Below are positions 28,811 through 39,489 of a DNA stretch of 64,000 nt, piece by piece. The translations under genes were made by a program, and so were the position numbers. This DNA is from Bacillus sp. AFS055030. GTDB lineage: Bacteria; Bacillota; Bacilli; Bacillales; Bacillaceae_G. Each line of letters starts with the position of its first letter. The stretch's first letter is position 1. The DNA lies in the NCBI RefSeq assembly GCF_002574545.1, contig NZ_NUGT01000002.1, positions 1-64,000 of the forward strand, written 5' to 3'. The notes below the pieces were generated by a model. It was given only the letters and a program-made list of their open reading frames with translations, made no database searches and was not told the DNA's origin.

Positions 28811-29842
28811 TCATAAACCATCTATCGATTTCGCTGCTTCAATATCTTCTTGTATTTTAGAGACAAAATATTCAATATTAATCATATGCCAGTATGCATT
28901 TAATAAATCTCTCACATTGTCTTTTTCATTATTAACCCCTTTTCGCTTTAAATATTTAGAGATTTTGGAAGAAAACTGAGTTGGATATGCCATATAGCTT
29001 AAAAATAACATTCTTTCCTCTTCTCTTAATGAAAAATTCTTTTCATACATTTTAAGCCAATTATTACGATCAGGTTGCTGTATAGGGTATGTTTTAAAAG
29101 AATTCTTGTAATAGTTAGTTAAATCTTGAATTGGAGTAGTTTCTTGTGCATTTTCTAGATTGATATAGACACCTTCACCTCTCTTATTTACAAGAAAGTG
29201 AGAAATAGATAAATTTCCATGATTCATGACAACTCTAGTATTTTCAGTTTCCTTCATTTTTTTAAACCATTCTTCTAACTGTCCCTTAGCAAATTGATGT
29301 GCACTTAATATTTTATGAAAATACGTACAATAACTTAGTTCATAAGGTGACATATACCAATTTCCTTCAGCAACTTCAATGAAGTTTTCCAATACTTCTT
29401 TATCTTTACTCCACCTTTTTGTTAAAGTATCATAATGGGTTTGTAATTGATCTTTATCTACCTTTTTCTCTTTTTGTGTACTGTTGTGCATTTTACCTAG
29501 TGAAGTAAACATTCGTTGAAAATGTAAATTCTCATCTGACTTTTCATCAACACTTTCAATCCACGGCATTAAATAGTAATGCTTCGTATTAAATTCAACA
29601 ATATAATCTCCACTCTGGGTATGATAGATTGGTACAACATTTCGAAAACCTTTATCTTGCAGGGAACGAACATTTTCAATCAAATTATTTCTATAAACTC
29701 GATTCACATTAGCTTCTTTTAGTGCAAATACACCTTGATTCGTATAGATTTTAACGACCTTACCGACCTTTTCAAAATAATTTGGAACAATGTGATACTG
29801 TGCTAAAATGACGCTTATTTCATCTTTTGGTTTTCTATACAA
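28811..29842 (-). CDS. ysxE: CotS-family spore coat-associated protein YsxE
   Basis: A 343-residue aminoglycoside-phosphotransferase-like protein of the CotS/YsxE/YutH family found in spore coats. A kinase-like N-lobe (VKIYTNQGVFALKEANVN) and the catalytic-loop analogue VMNHGNLSISHFLVNKRG are visible, with asparagine where active kinases usually have a second acidic residue. The start is TTG. It lies downstream of spoVID as in B. subtilis, with a partial terminator between them. Confidence 0.9.
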   Translation of the reverse strand: MYRKPKDEISVILAQYHIVPNYFEKVGKVVKIYTNQGVFALKEANVNRVYRNNLIENVRSLQDKGFRNVVPIYHTQSGDYIVEFNTKHYYLMPWIESVDEKSDENLHFQRMFTSLGKMHNSTQKEKKVDKDQLQTHYDTLTKRWSKDKEVLENFIEVAEGNWYMSPYELSYCTYFHKILSAHQFAKGQLEEWFKKMKETENTRVVMNHGNLSISHFLVNKRGEGVYINLENAQETTPIQDLTNYYKNSFKTYPIQQPDRNNWLKMYEKNFSLREEERMLFLSYMAYPTQFSSKISKYLKRKGVNNEKDNVRDLLNAYWHMINIEYFVSKIQEDIEAAKSIDGL

Positions 29843-29871
29843 GATGCGTCACTCTCACTTTCTAAATGCGT

Positions 29872-29914
29872 AAAAGCCTTGTATTAGTAGACAAGTGTGC
29901 TAACTAATACAAAG
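29872..29914 (-). terminator. spoVID-ysxE intergenic terminator
   Basis: GCTTTGTATTAGT and ACTAATACAAGGC form a long stem followed by TTTTAC on the minus strand. The short T tract suggests partial read-through into ysxE. Confidence 0.65.
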
Positions 29915-29928
29915 CTCTCACCATATTG

Positions 29929-31725
29929 TTATTGTTTTATAGCAGATACAGGAATATAAATGATTTGCCCTTCCGATAAAAATTCATCATTCAAGTTATT
30001 AACGCGATTTAACTGCTGTGTTTGTAGGTTGTATTTTTTAGCTACGGATTCAATTGTATCTCCAGTTTGAGCTAAATATAATTTTAGTTTAGTATAAGAA
30101 TCTTCTCTTCCTTCACCAGTAAACAAACTTGAAAGTAGATTGTCACTTTTAACGCTTCTTGCTTCGCTTACTTCTTCTTTTACTTCTTCATTTACAACTG
30201 ATTCAGCTTTTATTTCTACTTTTGGCAATTCAGGTGGTGCTTCTTGCTGCTCTACTTGAGCTTGATAATAATCCGCATAATAAGGTGGTGTTTGACGAAC
30301 ATCATTTGGATTCGCCACAGTATTCTCTTGATTTACTGCAGGGAATGGATTTTGATAGAATTGTTGCTGATTTTGATTATATGCAAATGGTGCTTGCTGA
30401 TATTGTTGGTTAACATACGGTTGATAGTTTTGCTCTAAAGATCGATTATATAGTTCCTCATATTTTTCGATTTCTTTTTGTGCATTGCTTTCGTTAGTAG
30501 CATTTTGCAAAGTGCTAAAATCATTATCTAAGAAACTAGGTCTACTATTTAATGAATTGTTTAAATAACTGTGTACATTAAAATCATTATTCAAGAAACT
30601 AGGTCGCTCATTATACGTATTATTTACATTGTTAGATACCTGTGTATCATTCTCACTTTGACTAGATTCTGCTTGATTATTATTCATTAAAAAGCTCGGG
30701 GTTTTATCCACTGCTTGTGGCTCTAATGCCTCAGTTGAAATATTAAAGCCCCTAAATACTTCTTCATATTCTTCTACCTCATGAGCTTCTGACTGTTCTT
30801 CCAACTGTTCTGATTGCTCCGACTGGGCCATAATTTCAACATTAGAATGTTCTTCTTGTTGTTCCTCTTCAAAACTTTGATCAAAACTTTGTTCATTACT
30901 TTGTTCATTATTTTGATCAAAACTTTGTTCATTACTTTCTTCTAACTCATAATAATGTTCAGCTTCATTTTCAACTGCTTCGACGCGATCTTCAACTACT
31001 TCTTCAGGCGAAAAGACCTCTAAGTAAGTAGGTTGCCCTGGATATGTGTCTTGTTCTTCTTGCTCATCTTCCTCCTCAAGGGATTGAATCCAATCACTAC
31101 CGTAAAGATTATCTTGTTCACTTGTTTCTTGATTTGAAGTTGGTTGATGGAAGTACTGGAATTGTTCTTCTTCTTCCCTTTCTTCTTGATACTCATTTGC
31201 TTCATTACTTGAACGGTAATCATTTTCGTATGAGTAGTTATTATATTGCTCATACCCTCTTTGTTCTTGATAAGTTTCTACTGCCCTATTATGATCATGA
31301 AGACCAGAAATACATAAATCAGCAGCAATTTGAATACTGCCTTTTTCAGCCAGTTGATAATCAAATGTCTCAACAGAAACACATAGATTTTCAAGATCAG
31401 TAATTCTAGTTAGTGGAATTGAAATATCTACAGGGAACTGATGATTCAAATCACAACTTCCATCTTCAAGAACGATTACATTTTCGATCATTCTTGAAGG
31501 TGCTAATTCTCTTAATGAATAATAATCACCTTGATTCTCCAAATCAGGTGTGTAATTACCTTCTAAGGTTAAGACACCCTTCACTTGAACATATTCTTCA
31601 AATTGCTGTATAGTAATGTCTGGATTTAACGAGAGTGACCTTACCTCTTTAACTTCCTGTCCTTTTTGGAACCAGACAGTTTCTTTCAATGAAAAGCGAA
31701 TGTTTGTTTGATTTTCTGAAGACAC
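29929..31725 (-). CDS. spoVID: Spore coat morphogenetic protein SpoVID
   Basis: SpoVID drives encasement of the spore by the coat and binds SpoIVA and SafA. The 598-residue protein has a conserved N-terminal beta domain (about 1-155: FSLKETVWFQKGQEVKEVRSL). A long acidic, Gln/Asn/Glu-rich low-complexity middle (about 165-510) includes repeated SNEQSFDQ and NxRPSFLxN units. A C-terminal LysM (about 548-593: GDTIESVAKKYNLQTQQLNRVNNL) ends the protein. The start is GTG behind GAGGAGG. SafA, its partner, is at the left edge of the window. Confidence 0.95.
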   Translation of the reverse strand: MSSENQTNIRFSLKETVWFQKGQEVKEVRSLSLNPDITIQQFEEYVQVKGVLTLEGNYTPDLENQGDYYSLRELAPSRMIENVIVLEDGSCDLNHQFPVDISIPLTRITDLENLCVSVETFDYQLAEKGSIQIAADLCISGLHDHNRAVETYQEQRGYEQYNNYSYENDYRSSNEANEYQEEREEEEQFQYFHQPTSNQETSEQDNLYGSDWIQSLEEEDEQEEQDTYPGQPTYLEVFSPEEVVEDRVEAVENEAEHYYELEESNEQSFDQNNEQSNEQSFDQSFEEEQQEEHSNVEIMAQSEQSEQLEEQSEAHEVEEYEEVFRGFNISTEALEPQAVDKTPSFLMNNNQAESSQSENDTQVSNNVNNTYNERPSFLNNDFNVHSYLNNSLNSRPSFLDNDFSTLQNATNESNAQKEIEKYEELYNRSLEQNYQPYVNQQYQQAPFAYNQNQQQFYQNPFPAVNQENTVANPNDVRQTPPYYADYYQAQVEQQEAPPELPKVEIKAESVVNEEVKEEVSEARSVKSDNLLSSLFTGEGREDSYTKLKLYLAQTGDTIESVAKKYNLQTQQLNRVNNLNDEFLSEGQIIYIPVSAIKQ

Positions 31726-31770
31726 CTTAATGTCCTCCTCTCATCGTCCAATTTGGTCTATGACATTACA

Positions 31771-31800
31771 TTTTTATGAAAGAAACGAAAAATTTATGAA
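31771..31800 (-). promoter_or_regulatory. Candidate sigma-E promoter of spoVID
   Basis: TTCATAAA (31793-31800), 14 bases, CATAAAAA (31771-31778) on the minus strand, about 45 bases before the GTG. The B. subtilis gene is sigma-E dependent. The remaining gap to the hemL terminator holds no supported gene. Confidence 0.5.
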
Positions 31801-32045
31801 GAAAAGATTGTTATTTTATATTTAGAAAGGATTAAAAATCGCAGAATGAAGGAAAAACAGAAATCAAGATTATGATTTAGTAAGCAATGTACGAATAGTA
31901 TCACGAAAAAATTTCTTCGTATTTTACATGCAGGGTCCTTTTCAATATTGGGTGCAACTTTTTTCGATATCCAGATACAGCATGAAGCATCGATAATTCT
32001 CAACATCTTTTCTCTAAGCTTTACCAACACTATTTCGATAACAAA

Positions 32046-32076
32046 AAATGGCGCCCTAAAAAAGGACACCATTTTT
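32046..32076 (-). terminator. hem operon terminator
   Basis: AAAATGGCGCCC, a short A-rich loop, GGACACCATTTTT: a G-U tolerant stem with a T tract on the minus strand, after hemL. Confidence 0.8.
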
Positions 32077-32078
32077 AT

Positions 32079-33365
32079 TTAAACTAATTGCGAAAATGCG
32101 TATTCAGCAGCTGCAATCGTTTTTTGAATATCTTCGTCTGTATGTGAAGTTGATAGGAATAAACCTTCGAATTGTGATGGTGGTAAGAAAACACCTTGTT
32201 CAGCCATTAGTTGATAGTATTTAGCAAACATTTCTAAATTAGAAGTTTTTGCTGTTTCGTAATTCTCAACTTTTTCATTAGTAAAGAAGAATCCAACCAT
32301 TGATCCTGCACGATTAATACAATGTGGTATATTGTATTTCTCAGCTGCAGCTTTATAACCAGCTTCAAGCAGATCAGCTTTACGGTTAAATTCTACATAA
32401 TCTTCTTTTGATAGCTGACTTAATGTTTCGTAACCAGCTGTCATCGCTAAAGGATTTCCTGAAAGAGTTCCAGCTTGATAAATCGGGCCACTTGGAGCAA
32501 TTTGATTCATGATTTCAGCTTTACCACCGTATGCACCTACTGGTAAACCTCCACCGATTACTTTTCCTAAACAAGTGATATCAGGTGTTACACCAAAATG
32601 ACCTTGTGCACAATTATACCCTACACGGAAGCCAGTCATAACTTCATCAAATATTAATAATGTACCGTATTGAGTCGTAATTTCTCTTAAACCTTCTAAG
32701 AAACCTTCAACTGGTGGAACGACCCCCATATTCCCTGCAACCGGCTCAACAATAACCGCTGCTAGGTCATCTCCAAATTGTTCAAACGCATATCTTATAC
32801 TTTCTAAATCATTATAAGGGACAGTGATTGTATTAGATGCAACGCCTTCAGGTACACCAGGGCTATCTGGTAATCCAAGTGTAGCAACACCAGAACCTGC
32901 TTTAATTAATAAAGAATCCCCATGCCCATGGTAGCATCCTTCAAATTTTAAGATTTTGTTTCGACCAGTATAACCGCGTGCAAGACGAAGGGCACTCATA
33001 GTCGCTTCTGTTCCTGAGTTAACCATTCGAACAACTTCAATCGAAGGCACTCTTTCGATAACAAGTTTAGCTAATTCTGTTTCTTTTAATGTTGGTGCCC
33101 CAAAGCTAGTACCAGTTTCTGCTGTTCGTTTTAAACCTTCAACTACACGCTCATTTGAGTGACCTAAAATTAGAGGTCCCCATGAAAGTACATAATCGAT
33201 ATACTCATTTCCATCAATATCATATATTTTAGAGCCTTTTCCATGACTCATAAAAATTGGTGACATATTAACACTTTTAAATGCACGTACCGGACTATTT
33301 ACTCCACCAGGAAGTACTTGTTTTGCCTCTTCAAAAGCTTCAATTGACTTGTTATATGATCTCAT
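32079..33365 (-). CDS. hemL: Glutamate-1-semialdehyde 2,1-aminomutase
   Basis: HemL converts glutamate-1-semialdehyde to 5-aminolevulinate using PLP or PMP. The 428 residues show [10 protein letters not shown], the cofactor segment [34 protein letters not shown], and the PLP lysine in [19 protein letters not shown]. It is the last gene of the hem operon, 6 bases after hemB. Confidence 0.97.
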   Translation of the reverse strand: MRSYNKSIEAFEEAKQVLPGGVNSPVRAFKSVNMSPIFMSHGKGSKIYDIDGNEYIDYVLSWGPLILGHSNERVVEGLKRTAETGTSFGAPTLKETELAKLVIERVPSIEVVRMVNSGTEATMSALRLARGYTGRNKILKFEGCYHGHGDSLLIKAGSGVATLGLPDSPGVPEGVASNTITVPYNDLESIRYAFEQFGDDLAAVIVEPVAGNMGVVPPVEGFLEGLREITTQYGTLLIFDEVMTGFRVGYNCAQGHFGVTPDITCLGKVIGGGLPVGAYGGKAEIMNQIAPSGPIYQAGTLSGNPLAMTAGYETLSQLSKEDYVEFNRKADLLEAGYKAAAEKYNIPHCINRAGSMVGFFFTNEKVENYETAKTSNLEMFAKYYQLMAEQGVFLPPSQFEGLFLSTSHTDEDIQKTIAAAEYAFSQLV

Positions 33366-33371
33366 TTATTT

Positions 33372-34358
33372 TTACTTCCCTTCTGATAACCATCTGCAAG
33401 CATCTTTAGCATGATAAGTCATAATCATATCTGCACCAGCACGTTTCATACTGATTAATTTTTCCATTACAACTTTTTCTTCTTCAATCCAACCATTCAA
33501 AGCAGCAGCTTTAACCATTGCATATTCTCCACTTACATTATAAGCAACGATTGGTTGGTGATAGTTATTTCTAATATCACGAATGATATCTAAATATGAT
33601 AGAGCTGGTTTAATAATTAGGAAATCTGCACCTTCAACTGTATCTGATTCTGCTTCACGGAACGCTTCTAAACGATTTGCTGGGTCCATTTGATAAGCTT
33701 TACGATCACCTTGTCCAGGAGCACTTTGAGCTGCCTCACGGAATGGTCCATAAAATGCTGAAGCATATTTTACGGCATATGACATGATTGGAATATTATC
33801 AAATCCAGCTTCATCTAAAGCATGACGAATTGTTGCTACAAATCCATCCATCATATTTGAAGGGGCAATAATATCTGCGCCAGCCTGTGCTTGACTTACT
33901 GCTGTTTTTGCTAATAGTATTAACGATTCATCATTATTAACATACCCATCTTCTAAAACTCCACAATGCCCATGATCTGTATACTCACATAAACATGTAT
34001 CTGCAATCACTATCATTTCAGGATATTGTTCTTTCGTTTGTGAAATCGCGCGTTGAACGATTCCAGTTGCACAATAAGCTTCTGAACCTACTGCGTCTTT
34101 TACATCAGGAATACCAAAGAATATGACAGATTTTATACCTAATGATACAATCTCATCCATTTCTTTTTTTAATTCATCTAATGAAAATTGAAATACACCA
34201 GGCATTGAACTGATAGGATTTTTTACACCTTGTCCTTCAACTACAAAAAGAGGATAAATAAAATCTTCTTTATGTAAATGTGTCTCTCTAACCATAGAGC
34301 GTAATGCTTGTGTTCTTCTTAAACGACGGTGACGATCAAACGGAATAGAATAAGTCAT
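33372..34358 (-). CDS. hemB: Delta-aminolevulinic acid dehydratase (porphobilinogen synthase)
   Basis: HemB joins two 5-aminolevulinate molecules into porphobilinogen. Seen are the cysteine-rich zinc-type site [14 protein letters not shown] and the two active-site lysines in [15 protein letters not shown] and [13 protein letters not shown]. The ATG at 34356-34358 is preferred because AAGGAG lies upstream of it and the protein then starts [14 protein letters not shown]; the longer frame adds 15 lysine-rich residues. This gives 328 residues. Confidence 0.97.
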   Translation of the reverse strand: MTYSIPFDRHRRLRRTQALRSMVRETHLHKEDFIYPLFVVEGQGVKNPISSMPGVFQFSLDELKKEMDEIVSLGIKSVIFFGIPDVKDAVGSEAYCATGIVQRAISQTKEQYPEMIVIADTCLCEYTDHGHCGVLEDGYVNNDESLILLAKTAVSQAQAGADIIAPSNMMDGFVATIRHALDEAGFDNIPIMSYAVKYASAFYGPFREAAQSAPGQGDRKAYQMDPANRLEAFREAESDTVEGADFLIIKPALSYLDIIRDIRNNYHQPIVAYNVSGEYAMVKAAALNGWIEEEKVVMEKLISMKRAGADMIMTYHAKDACRWLSEGK

Positions 34359-34389
34359 TTTTTTCTCCTTCTTTTTAAAGACAATCTGA

Positions 34390-35154
34390 TTAACCAAGAT
34401 CATCTACTAATTTTTTTATTAAAGCCTCAGTTGTAAATTTACTAGGAACAATAATATTATTCAAACCTTTTTCTCTAGCTTTTTGTGCGGTTACTTCCCC
34501 GATACAAGCAATTTGAATGTTTTTTAAATCTCCCATACTAATTGCATTTTCTATCAAATAACAAAACTGTTCTACACTGAATGGATTCAAAAATGTAATC
34601 ACATCTAACTTATTATTTACTAATAGGTTCAACAGTTCATTTTTTATACTTTGATTTGCAATGGTCTCGTAAACAGTTAATAAATGAACAATATGACCAT
34701 TTGCTCCTAGTATTTTTGGTACGTTATCACTCGCTAAAGAGCCACGTATAAATAAAAATTTTGTTCCTTTTTCTACTATGTAACTTAACTCAGAAGCAAA
34801 TGTTTTACCAGTAAATTGACTTGGAAGGAACGCTACTTCAAATCCTTCTTCAATTAATCGATTCTTTGTTTTTTCGCCGACAGCAGCAATTTTTTTTTGA
34901 AGAATTTTTTCTTTAAGCTGCTTTGTAATACATTGCACAAAGTAATTGACTGAATTTACACTTGTGAATAAAATCCATTCTGAATCAAGAACTAATTTTT
35001 CCAATTCATTAATTGAAATATCAATTTTAACTATTTTTTGAAGTGGAAGATTAATAGGACATCCACCAAACTGATGAATTAATTGATTAAATTCATCAGC
35101 TTGGTGCGCTGCCCTTGTCACTAATATTTTCATTCCATTTAAGGAATTATTCAT
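34390..35154 (-). CDS. hemD: Uroporphyrinogen-III synthase
   Basis: HemD closes hydroxymethylbilane with inversion of ring D. The 254 residues show the two-domain pattern of the family ([71 protein letters not shown]). Overlap of 8 bases with hemC and position confirm it, since the family is poorly conserved. Confidence 0.95.
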   Translation of the reverse strand: MNNSLNGMKILVTRAAHQADEFNQLIHQFGGCPINLPLQKIVKIDISINELEKLVLDSEWILFTSVNSVNYFVQCITKQLKEKILQKKIAAVGEKTKNRLIEEGFEVAFLPSQFTGKTFASELSYIVEKGTKFLFIRGSLASDNVPKILGANGHIVHLLTVYETIANQSIKNELLNLLVNNKLDVITFLNPFSVEQFCYLIENAISMGDLKNIQIACIGEVTAQKAREKGLNNIIVPSKFTTEALIKKLVDDLG

Positions 35155-36079
35155 CCGCTGCCTCTTTTACAGAATCTATAATATCCTTTGCTCCACGTTC
35201 AATTAATAGATTTGCAGCTTTTTCACCAATTTCAGTTGGATTAGTACCTTTTACTGTTTCTTTTAAAATGATTGTTCCATCCGGTTTAGCTACTAATGCA
35301 GTTAACGAGATTTCATCTTTCTCATCGATCGTTGCATATCCAGCAATAGGAACTTGGCAACCACCTTCCATTTTATGAAGAAATACACGTTCAGCTTCTA
35401 CAGTTGTATATGTTAATTCATCATTAAGTCTATTTAGTAATTCACGGATTTCTGTATCATTTTCACGACACTCGATAGCAAGTGAACCTTGACCTACTGC
35501 TGGTACACAGATTGTTTCGTCAATGTATTCAGTTATACTTTCCTCTGCCCAACCCATTCTTGTTAATCCAGCTGCAGCAAGTATAATCGCATCGTACTCA
35601 TTATCCTTTAACTTTTGAATACGTGTATCAATATTTCCACGAATCCATTTAATTTGTAGATCTGGTCGAACTGCTTTTATTTGAGCACTTCTCCTTAAAC
35701 TACTTGTCCCAACAATTGATCCTTCTTCAAGTTCCATTAATCCTTTGCCACTATTTGAAAGTAGAGCATCTCTAGGATCAACACGTTTTGGAGTACAACC
35801 AATCATCAAACCTTCTGGTAAAATAGCCGGCATATCCTTCATACTATGTACAGCTAAATCAATTTCACTCGTAAGCATTGCGTGTTCAATTTCTTTAACA
35901 AATAAACCTTTTCCTCCAACTTTTGACAAGGTTACATCAAGTATCACATCACCTTTTGTAACGATTTCCTTTAATTCAAATTCATAATCAGGTGCTACTT
36001 CTTTTAGTTTCTCTACAAACCATTTCGTTTGTGTTAATGCTAGTTTACTTCTTCTTGTACCAACTATTATTTTACGCAT
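35147..36079 (-). CDS. hemC: Porphobilinogen deaminase (hydroxymethylbilane synthase)
   Basis: HemC polymerises four porphobilinogen units on a dipyrromethane cofactor. Seen are the N-terminal [47 protein letters not shown], and the cofactor-binding cysteine in [12 protein letters not shown]. Length 310 is normal. Confidence 0.97.
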   Translation of the reverse strand: MRKIIVGTRRSKLALTQTKWFVEKLKEVAPDYEFELKEIVTKGDVILDVTLSKVGGKGLFVKEIEHAMLTSEIDLAVHSMKDMPAILPEGLMIGCTPKRVDPRDALLSNSGKGLMELEEGSIVGTSSLRRSAQIKAVRPDLQIKWIRGNIDTRIQKLKDNEYDAIILAAAGLTRMGWAEESITEYIDETICVPAVGQGSLAIECRENDTEIRELLNRLNDELTYTTVEAERVFLHKMEGGCQVPIAGYATIDEKDEISLTALVAKPDGTIILKETVKGTNPTEIGEKAANLLIERGAKDIIDSVKEAADE

Positions 36080-36091
36080 TGCTACATCTCC

Positions 36092-36925
36092 TTACGTACT
36101 CCATAAATGAAACTTTGAATATAGATTTGAAACAACATAATTTCCGAACAAAACTAAGAAGCAACAGATGTTAAATATGCAAAGAGATTTGCCATAAAAA
36201 CGGTTGCTTACCTTTAAATACATAAATGTACTATACATGATTAAAACAAAAAATGAGCCTATCACTTTCATATCATACCAAACAAAGGTATGTACTCGAA
36301 TACTTGCCCAAATCACACCTAAAATAAGGGAAGTTAGCATTAGTGGAACCCCGAATAAATTAAATGTAATAAACATTTTTTCCAGCTTGCCTAAACTCCC
36401 CAATTTCTTTAAATGTGTAGACCATTTCTTCTTTTTTAATAAAACATATTGAAAAATGTACATAACCGAAAAAATAAAGGACAGTGTAAAAGCGCCGTAT
36501 GCTAAGAAAGCAAGTCCAATATGGATATATAATAACTCCGATTTTAACTGGTCAACTAATGTTGCAGTCTTACCCGCTTTCGGAATTAAAATTGATAATG
36601 AAAAAACTAAAAATGAAACAACATTTGTAAAGAAAACTAAGTACTCTAGCTTTACTACCCAATTAATAACCATTGATAACGATATGATAATCCATACATA
36701 AATATATAGCCCTTCCCTGGAAGTAATAAAGGAATATAAGCTATAATGGCTAACGGTGTAAATCATTAAAACAGAAGAAAACACCCAAACAATTGCTAGC
36801 AAATAAAATGCTACTCGACTTGCCATCCTATTTGTATCTATAAAATCTATAAAAGAAAAAACGATACTCCATGCAAACAATAAGATTAATAAGTGATATA
36901 TAAAACTACTTTCCAAAAGCGCCAC
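36092..36925 (-). CDS. hemX: HemX, membrane protein affecting glutamyl-tRNA reductase level
   Basis: An integral membrane protein of the CcsA/ResC-like family with about eight membrane segments in 277 residues. In B. subtilis it lowers the amount of HemA. The start is GTG with GAGG 11 bases upstream. It lies between hemA and hemC, 10 bases after hemA. Confidence 0.93.
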   Translation of the reverse strand: MALLESSFIYHLLILLFAWSIVFSFIDFIDTNRMASRVAFYLLAIVWVFSSVLMIYTVSHYSLYSFITSREGLYIYVWIIISLSMVINWVVKLEYLVFFTNVVSFLVFSLSILIPKAGKTATLVDQLKSELLYIHIGLAFLAYGAFTLSFIFSVMYIFQYVLLKKKKWSTHLKKLGSLGKLEKMFITFNLFGVPLMLTSLILGVIWASIRVHTFVWYDMKVIGSFFVLIMYSTFMYLKVSNRFYGKSLCIFNICCFLVLFGNYVVSNLYSKFHLWST

Positions 36926-36935
36926 TAACTAAACC

Positions 36936-38288
36936 TCATAAAAAACCTAAATTTTGTTTTAAAGAAATAGTCTCTTTTTCTTGGTTAGTTTGCATGTGTT
37001 TTTCTTCTTTTGATTCTTGTAAAAGTTCATCTAGACTAAATATTTCTTTAAAAAGGGCAATTTGTGCTTCTGAGTGTTTAGATGTACCCATTTCTTTTGC
37101 TTTCATAATTGGATCGCGTAAAAGTTGATTTACGATACTTTTTGTGTGCTTTTGAATAATTTTTAAATCTCTTTCAGATAAATGAGGAAGTTTTCTCTCT
37201 AGGCTACTCATTGTATCTGCTTGAATATCTAACGCCTTTTCACGTAACGCAGAAATGACTGGAACAACACCTAGCATTGATAACCAAGTTTGAAAATTAT
37301 CAATTTCTTCAGATACTGCCTTCTTAATTTTTACTGCCTCACGTTCACGCTCTGCTAAATTCTCTGCAACAATACCTTGAAGATCATCAATATCATACAA
37401 AAATGCACTATCAATATGGTGAATTGAAGGTTCAATATCCCTTGGAACAGCAATATCAACTAAGAATAATGGGTTACCTTTTCTTGATTTTTCAATTCGA
37501 CGAATCATTTTTTCAGTAATCACGTATTCTTTTGATCCGGTTGAACTAATAACGATATCAGCTTCTTTCAAAGCGTTTTCAAGTGATTCTAACCCTTTTC
37601 CAATTCCATTAAATTGGTCTGCAAGTCTAATAGCATTTTCAACAGTACGGTTTATAACTGTTACTTTTCCTACACCTTGAGCATACAAGTTTTGTAAAGC
37701 TAAGTTACTCATTTTCCCTGCTCCAACAATCAGTACATTGCATCCTTTTAAATTGCTAAATATCTTTTTTGATAGCTCTACAGCAGCATAACTTACAGAT
37801 ACAGCATTTTCACCGATTCCAGTTTCTGAGTGAACTTTTTTAGCAAATGTAATGGCTTGCTTAAATAATTGATTAAAGATCGTACCAATTACATTATTCT
37901 CCTGAGCAAGTAAATAACTATCCTTTACTTGTCCAAGAATCTGAGTCTCACCTATTACCATTGAATCTAAACCACTTGCAACAGTGAATAAATGATTGAT
38001 TGCATCATTTCCAGTTTTAATGATTAAATATGGCGATAACTCTTCATCTTTTAAGCCGAAGCGTTGTAATAAAAAGCGTTTCATATAATATTGACCAGTA
38101 TGAACTTGATCAACAACTGCATAAATCTCCGTACGATTACAAGTAGAAACAATAATGTTTTCTAAAATGCTTTTTTCATTTTTTAATGAGTTCATTGCGT
38201 CCTGTAGTTCATTTGGAGCAAATGCTACCCTTTCTCGCACTTCAACTGGGGCAGTTTTATAATTAATCCCTATTGTAATGATGTGCAT
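36936..38288 (-). CDS. hemA: Glutamyl-tRNA reductase
   Basis: HemA reduces glutamyl-tRNA to glutamate-1-semialdehyde, the first committed haem step. The catalytic cysteine is C50 in [12 protein letters not shown]. The NADPH-binding domain is [17 protein letters not shown], and the C-terminal dimerisation helix follows. The length is 450. First gene of hemAXCDBL; promoter candidates lie upstream and the neighbouring membrane-protein gene is divergent. Confidence 0.97.
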   Translation of the reverse strand: MHIITIGINYKTAPVEVRERVAFAPNELQDAMNSLKNEKSILENIIVSTCNRTEIYAVVDQVHTGQYYMKRFLLQRFGLKDEELSPYLIIKTGNDAINHLFTVASGLDSMVIGETQILGQVKDSYLLAQENNVIGTIFNQLFKQAITFAKKVHSETGIGENAVSVSYAAVELSKKIFSNLKGCNVLIVGAGKMSNLALQNLYAQGVGKVTVINRTVENAIRLADQFNGIGKGLESLENALKEADIVISSTGSKEYVITEKMIRRIEKSRKGNPLFLVDIAVPRDIEPSIHHIDSAFLYDIDDLQGIVAENLAEREREAVKIKKAVSEEIDNFQTWLSMLGVVPVISALREKALDIQADTMSSLERKLPHLSERDLKIIQKHTKSIVNQLLRDPIMKAKEMGTSKHSEAQIALFKEIFSLDELLQESKEEKHMQTNQEKETISLKQNLGFL

Positions 38289-38351
38289 GCCCTAAAGCCC
38301 CCCTAAAAACTTTGTACAAACTTGTGTTTTTATCTCTATCTTTGCTAAAGC

Positions 38352-38379
38352 AAAATATCATATCTATGTTCTACATCAA
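38352..38379 (-). promoter_or_regulatory. Candidate hemA promoter
   Basis: TTGATG (38374-38379), 16 bases, TATTTT (38352-38357) on the minus strand. Farther upstream TTATTATACAATAA (38449-38462) is a loose match to a PerR box; B. subtilis hemA is PerR controlled, but the distance from this promoter makes the link uncertain. Confidence 0.4.
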
Positions 38380-38508
38380 TATGCTATCATAAATGTAGTA
38401 TTTTGTAGAATTTTTAATCCGATTTATACTATTAAATGTTCACAAATTTTATTATACAATAATTTTAAAATAAAAGTGATTACAAATAATGTTAAACAGG
38501 AGTTGCAA

Positions 38509-38991
38509 ATGAAAAAAAATCGATTATTTATTGGAATCCTATTAATTGGCTTTGGCATTTATTATCTTATTTCAAAATGGCAAGTCCCGGCTTTACAGAT
38601 TTTCACATTTTGGACGACTCCGATCTTGATTACTGGTATTGCACTTTTAGTTCAAGCTTTTAAAGGAAGAGAAACCCACTATGTATTTCCCGGAATTGTC
38701 GTCCTAGGGTTTGGAGTTCATTTTTATGCGATCGAGCACTTTCAAACTTGGCCAAACCACTGGTCCGTACTTACACTCATCATTTCAATCGGAATGTTAC
38801 TACAATCTCGAAAAGGAAAAGGTGAGGTATTACCTGGTTTACTATTATTTATTATGTCTTTATTTTTCCTTTTTAATGAAAAGCTTTCAACAATGCTTGG
38901 TTCACTCCAATCACAAGTAACTTATTTTCAACAATATTGGCCAATTTTAATTGCTGTTATCGGTCTATATCTTCTATTCTCAAAAAAATAA
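38509..38991 (+). CDS. LiaI/LiaF-like multi-pass membrane protein
   Basis: A 160-residue protein with about six short hydrophobic segments joined by tight basic turns (FIGILLIGFGIYYLI, ILITGIALLVQAFKGRE, FPGIVVLGFGVHFYAI, WSVLTLIISIGMLLQSRKGKG, LPGLLLFIMSLFFLF, WPILIAVIGLYLLFSKK). This is the pattern of the LiaI-LiaF/DUF5668 region. The start ATG (38509) has AGGAG 6 bases upstream. It is divergent from hemA. B. subtilis has a membrane protein gene, ysxD, between engB and hemA, but I cannot establish orthology. Function unknown; envelope-stress sensing is only a guess. Confidence 0.75.
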   Translation: MKKNRLFIGILLIGFGIYYLISKWQVPALQIFTFWTTPILITGIALLVQAFKGRETHYVFPGIVVLGFGVHFYAIEHFQTWPNHWSVLTLIISIGMLLQSRKGKGEVLPGLLLFIMSLFFLFNEKLSTMLGSLQSQVTYFQQYWPILIAVIGLYLLFSKK

Positions 38992-39038
38992 GCATACCTT
39001 TTTATACATAACTAGCAGTTTTTAAAGGAGGCAGAACT

Positions 39039-39239
39039 TTGTTATACTTCCTTGTGCTATGGAAAAAATTTGTCTCTTTTAATTAGATTTCAACTTTTTT
39101 TGATGGAAGCAATATACATGGCATACAGCCTAATAAAGAATGGAAAACGCATGAAGATGCCTTACTACATTTATTTGAAAAAGGAGCAACCTTATTAGCG
39201 ATAAATGAACAGTTGAATATTCAAAAGCTAAAAGAGTGA
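39039..39239 (+). pseudogene. Small gene interrupted by an in-frame TAG
   Basis: AAAGGAGG (39024-39031) precedes a TTG codon at 39039. The frame runs 15 codons (MLYFLVLWKKFVSFN) to TAG at 39084-39086, then continues open in the same frame for 50 codons to TGA at 39237-39239. The continuation includes FFDGSNIHGIQPNKEWKTHE and the helical LLAINEQLNIQKLKE. The strong ribosome-binding site and same-frame continuation suggest a recently broken small gene, or a fragment of a larger one. I do not recognise the family. The rest of 38992-39489 holds only the hairpin below. Confidence 0.4.
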
Positions 39240-39339
39240 TTCTACTGATCGTTTATATTATTTATTGTGAAGAGTATTTATTAAAAGCAATCGGAAAATA
39301 AGATAGAGATGTGTTAAAGATTAAAAGCTGGCGGATTAT

Positions 39340-39390
39340 AAATACCCTATAGAATAGACTTTTATTAAGTATCTATTCTATAGGGTATTT
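39340..39390 (+). terminator. Strong terminator hairpin
   Basis: A perfect 19-bp stem (AAATACCCTATAGAATAGA 39340-39358 and complement 39372-39390), 13-base loop, T-rich downstream. It ends the plus-strand unit that starts at 38509 and may also serve the minus-strand lipoprotein gene. Confidence 0.8.
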
Positions 39391-39489
39391 TATTTAAGAT
39401 AATGGTCTTATAGGTAAGTACTTAAATGCGCGATAGCGGTCCAACGTCTATAATGAATATTCAAGTTCAAGTTCAAATTTCACAATTTA

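Noticed and set aside
31794-32072. 92-codon minus-strand frame between spoVID and hemL
   Set aside because: It starts inside the hem operon terminator, has no ribosome-binding site, and low-complexity hydrophobic composition; no supporting feature.
38449-38462. Firm PerR box for the hem operon
   Set aside because: Only a partial match in very AT-rich DNA, and about 70 bases upstream of the likely hemA -35; kept only as a remark.
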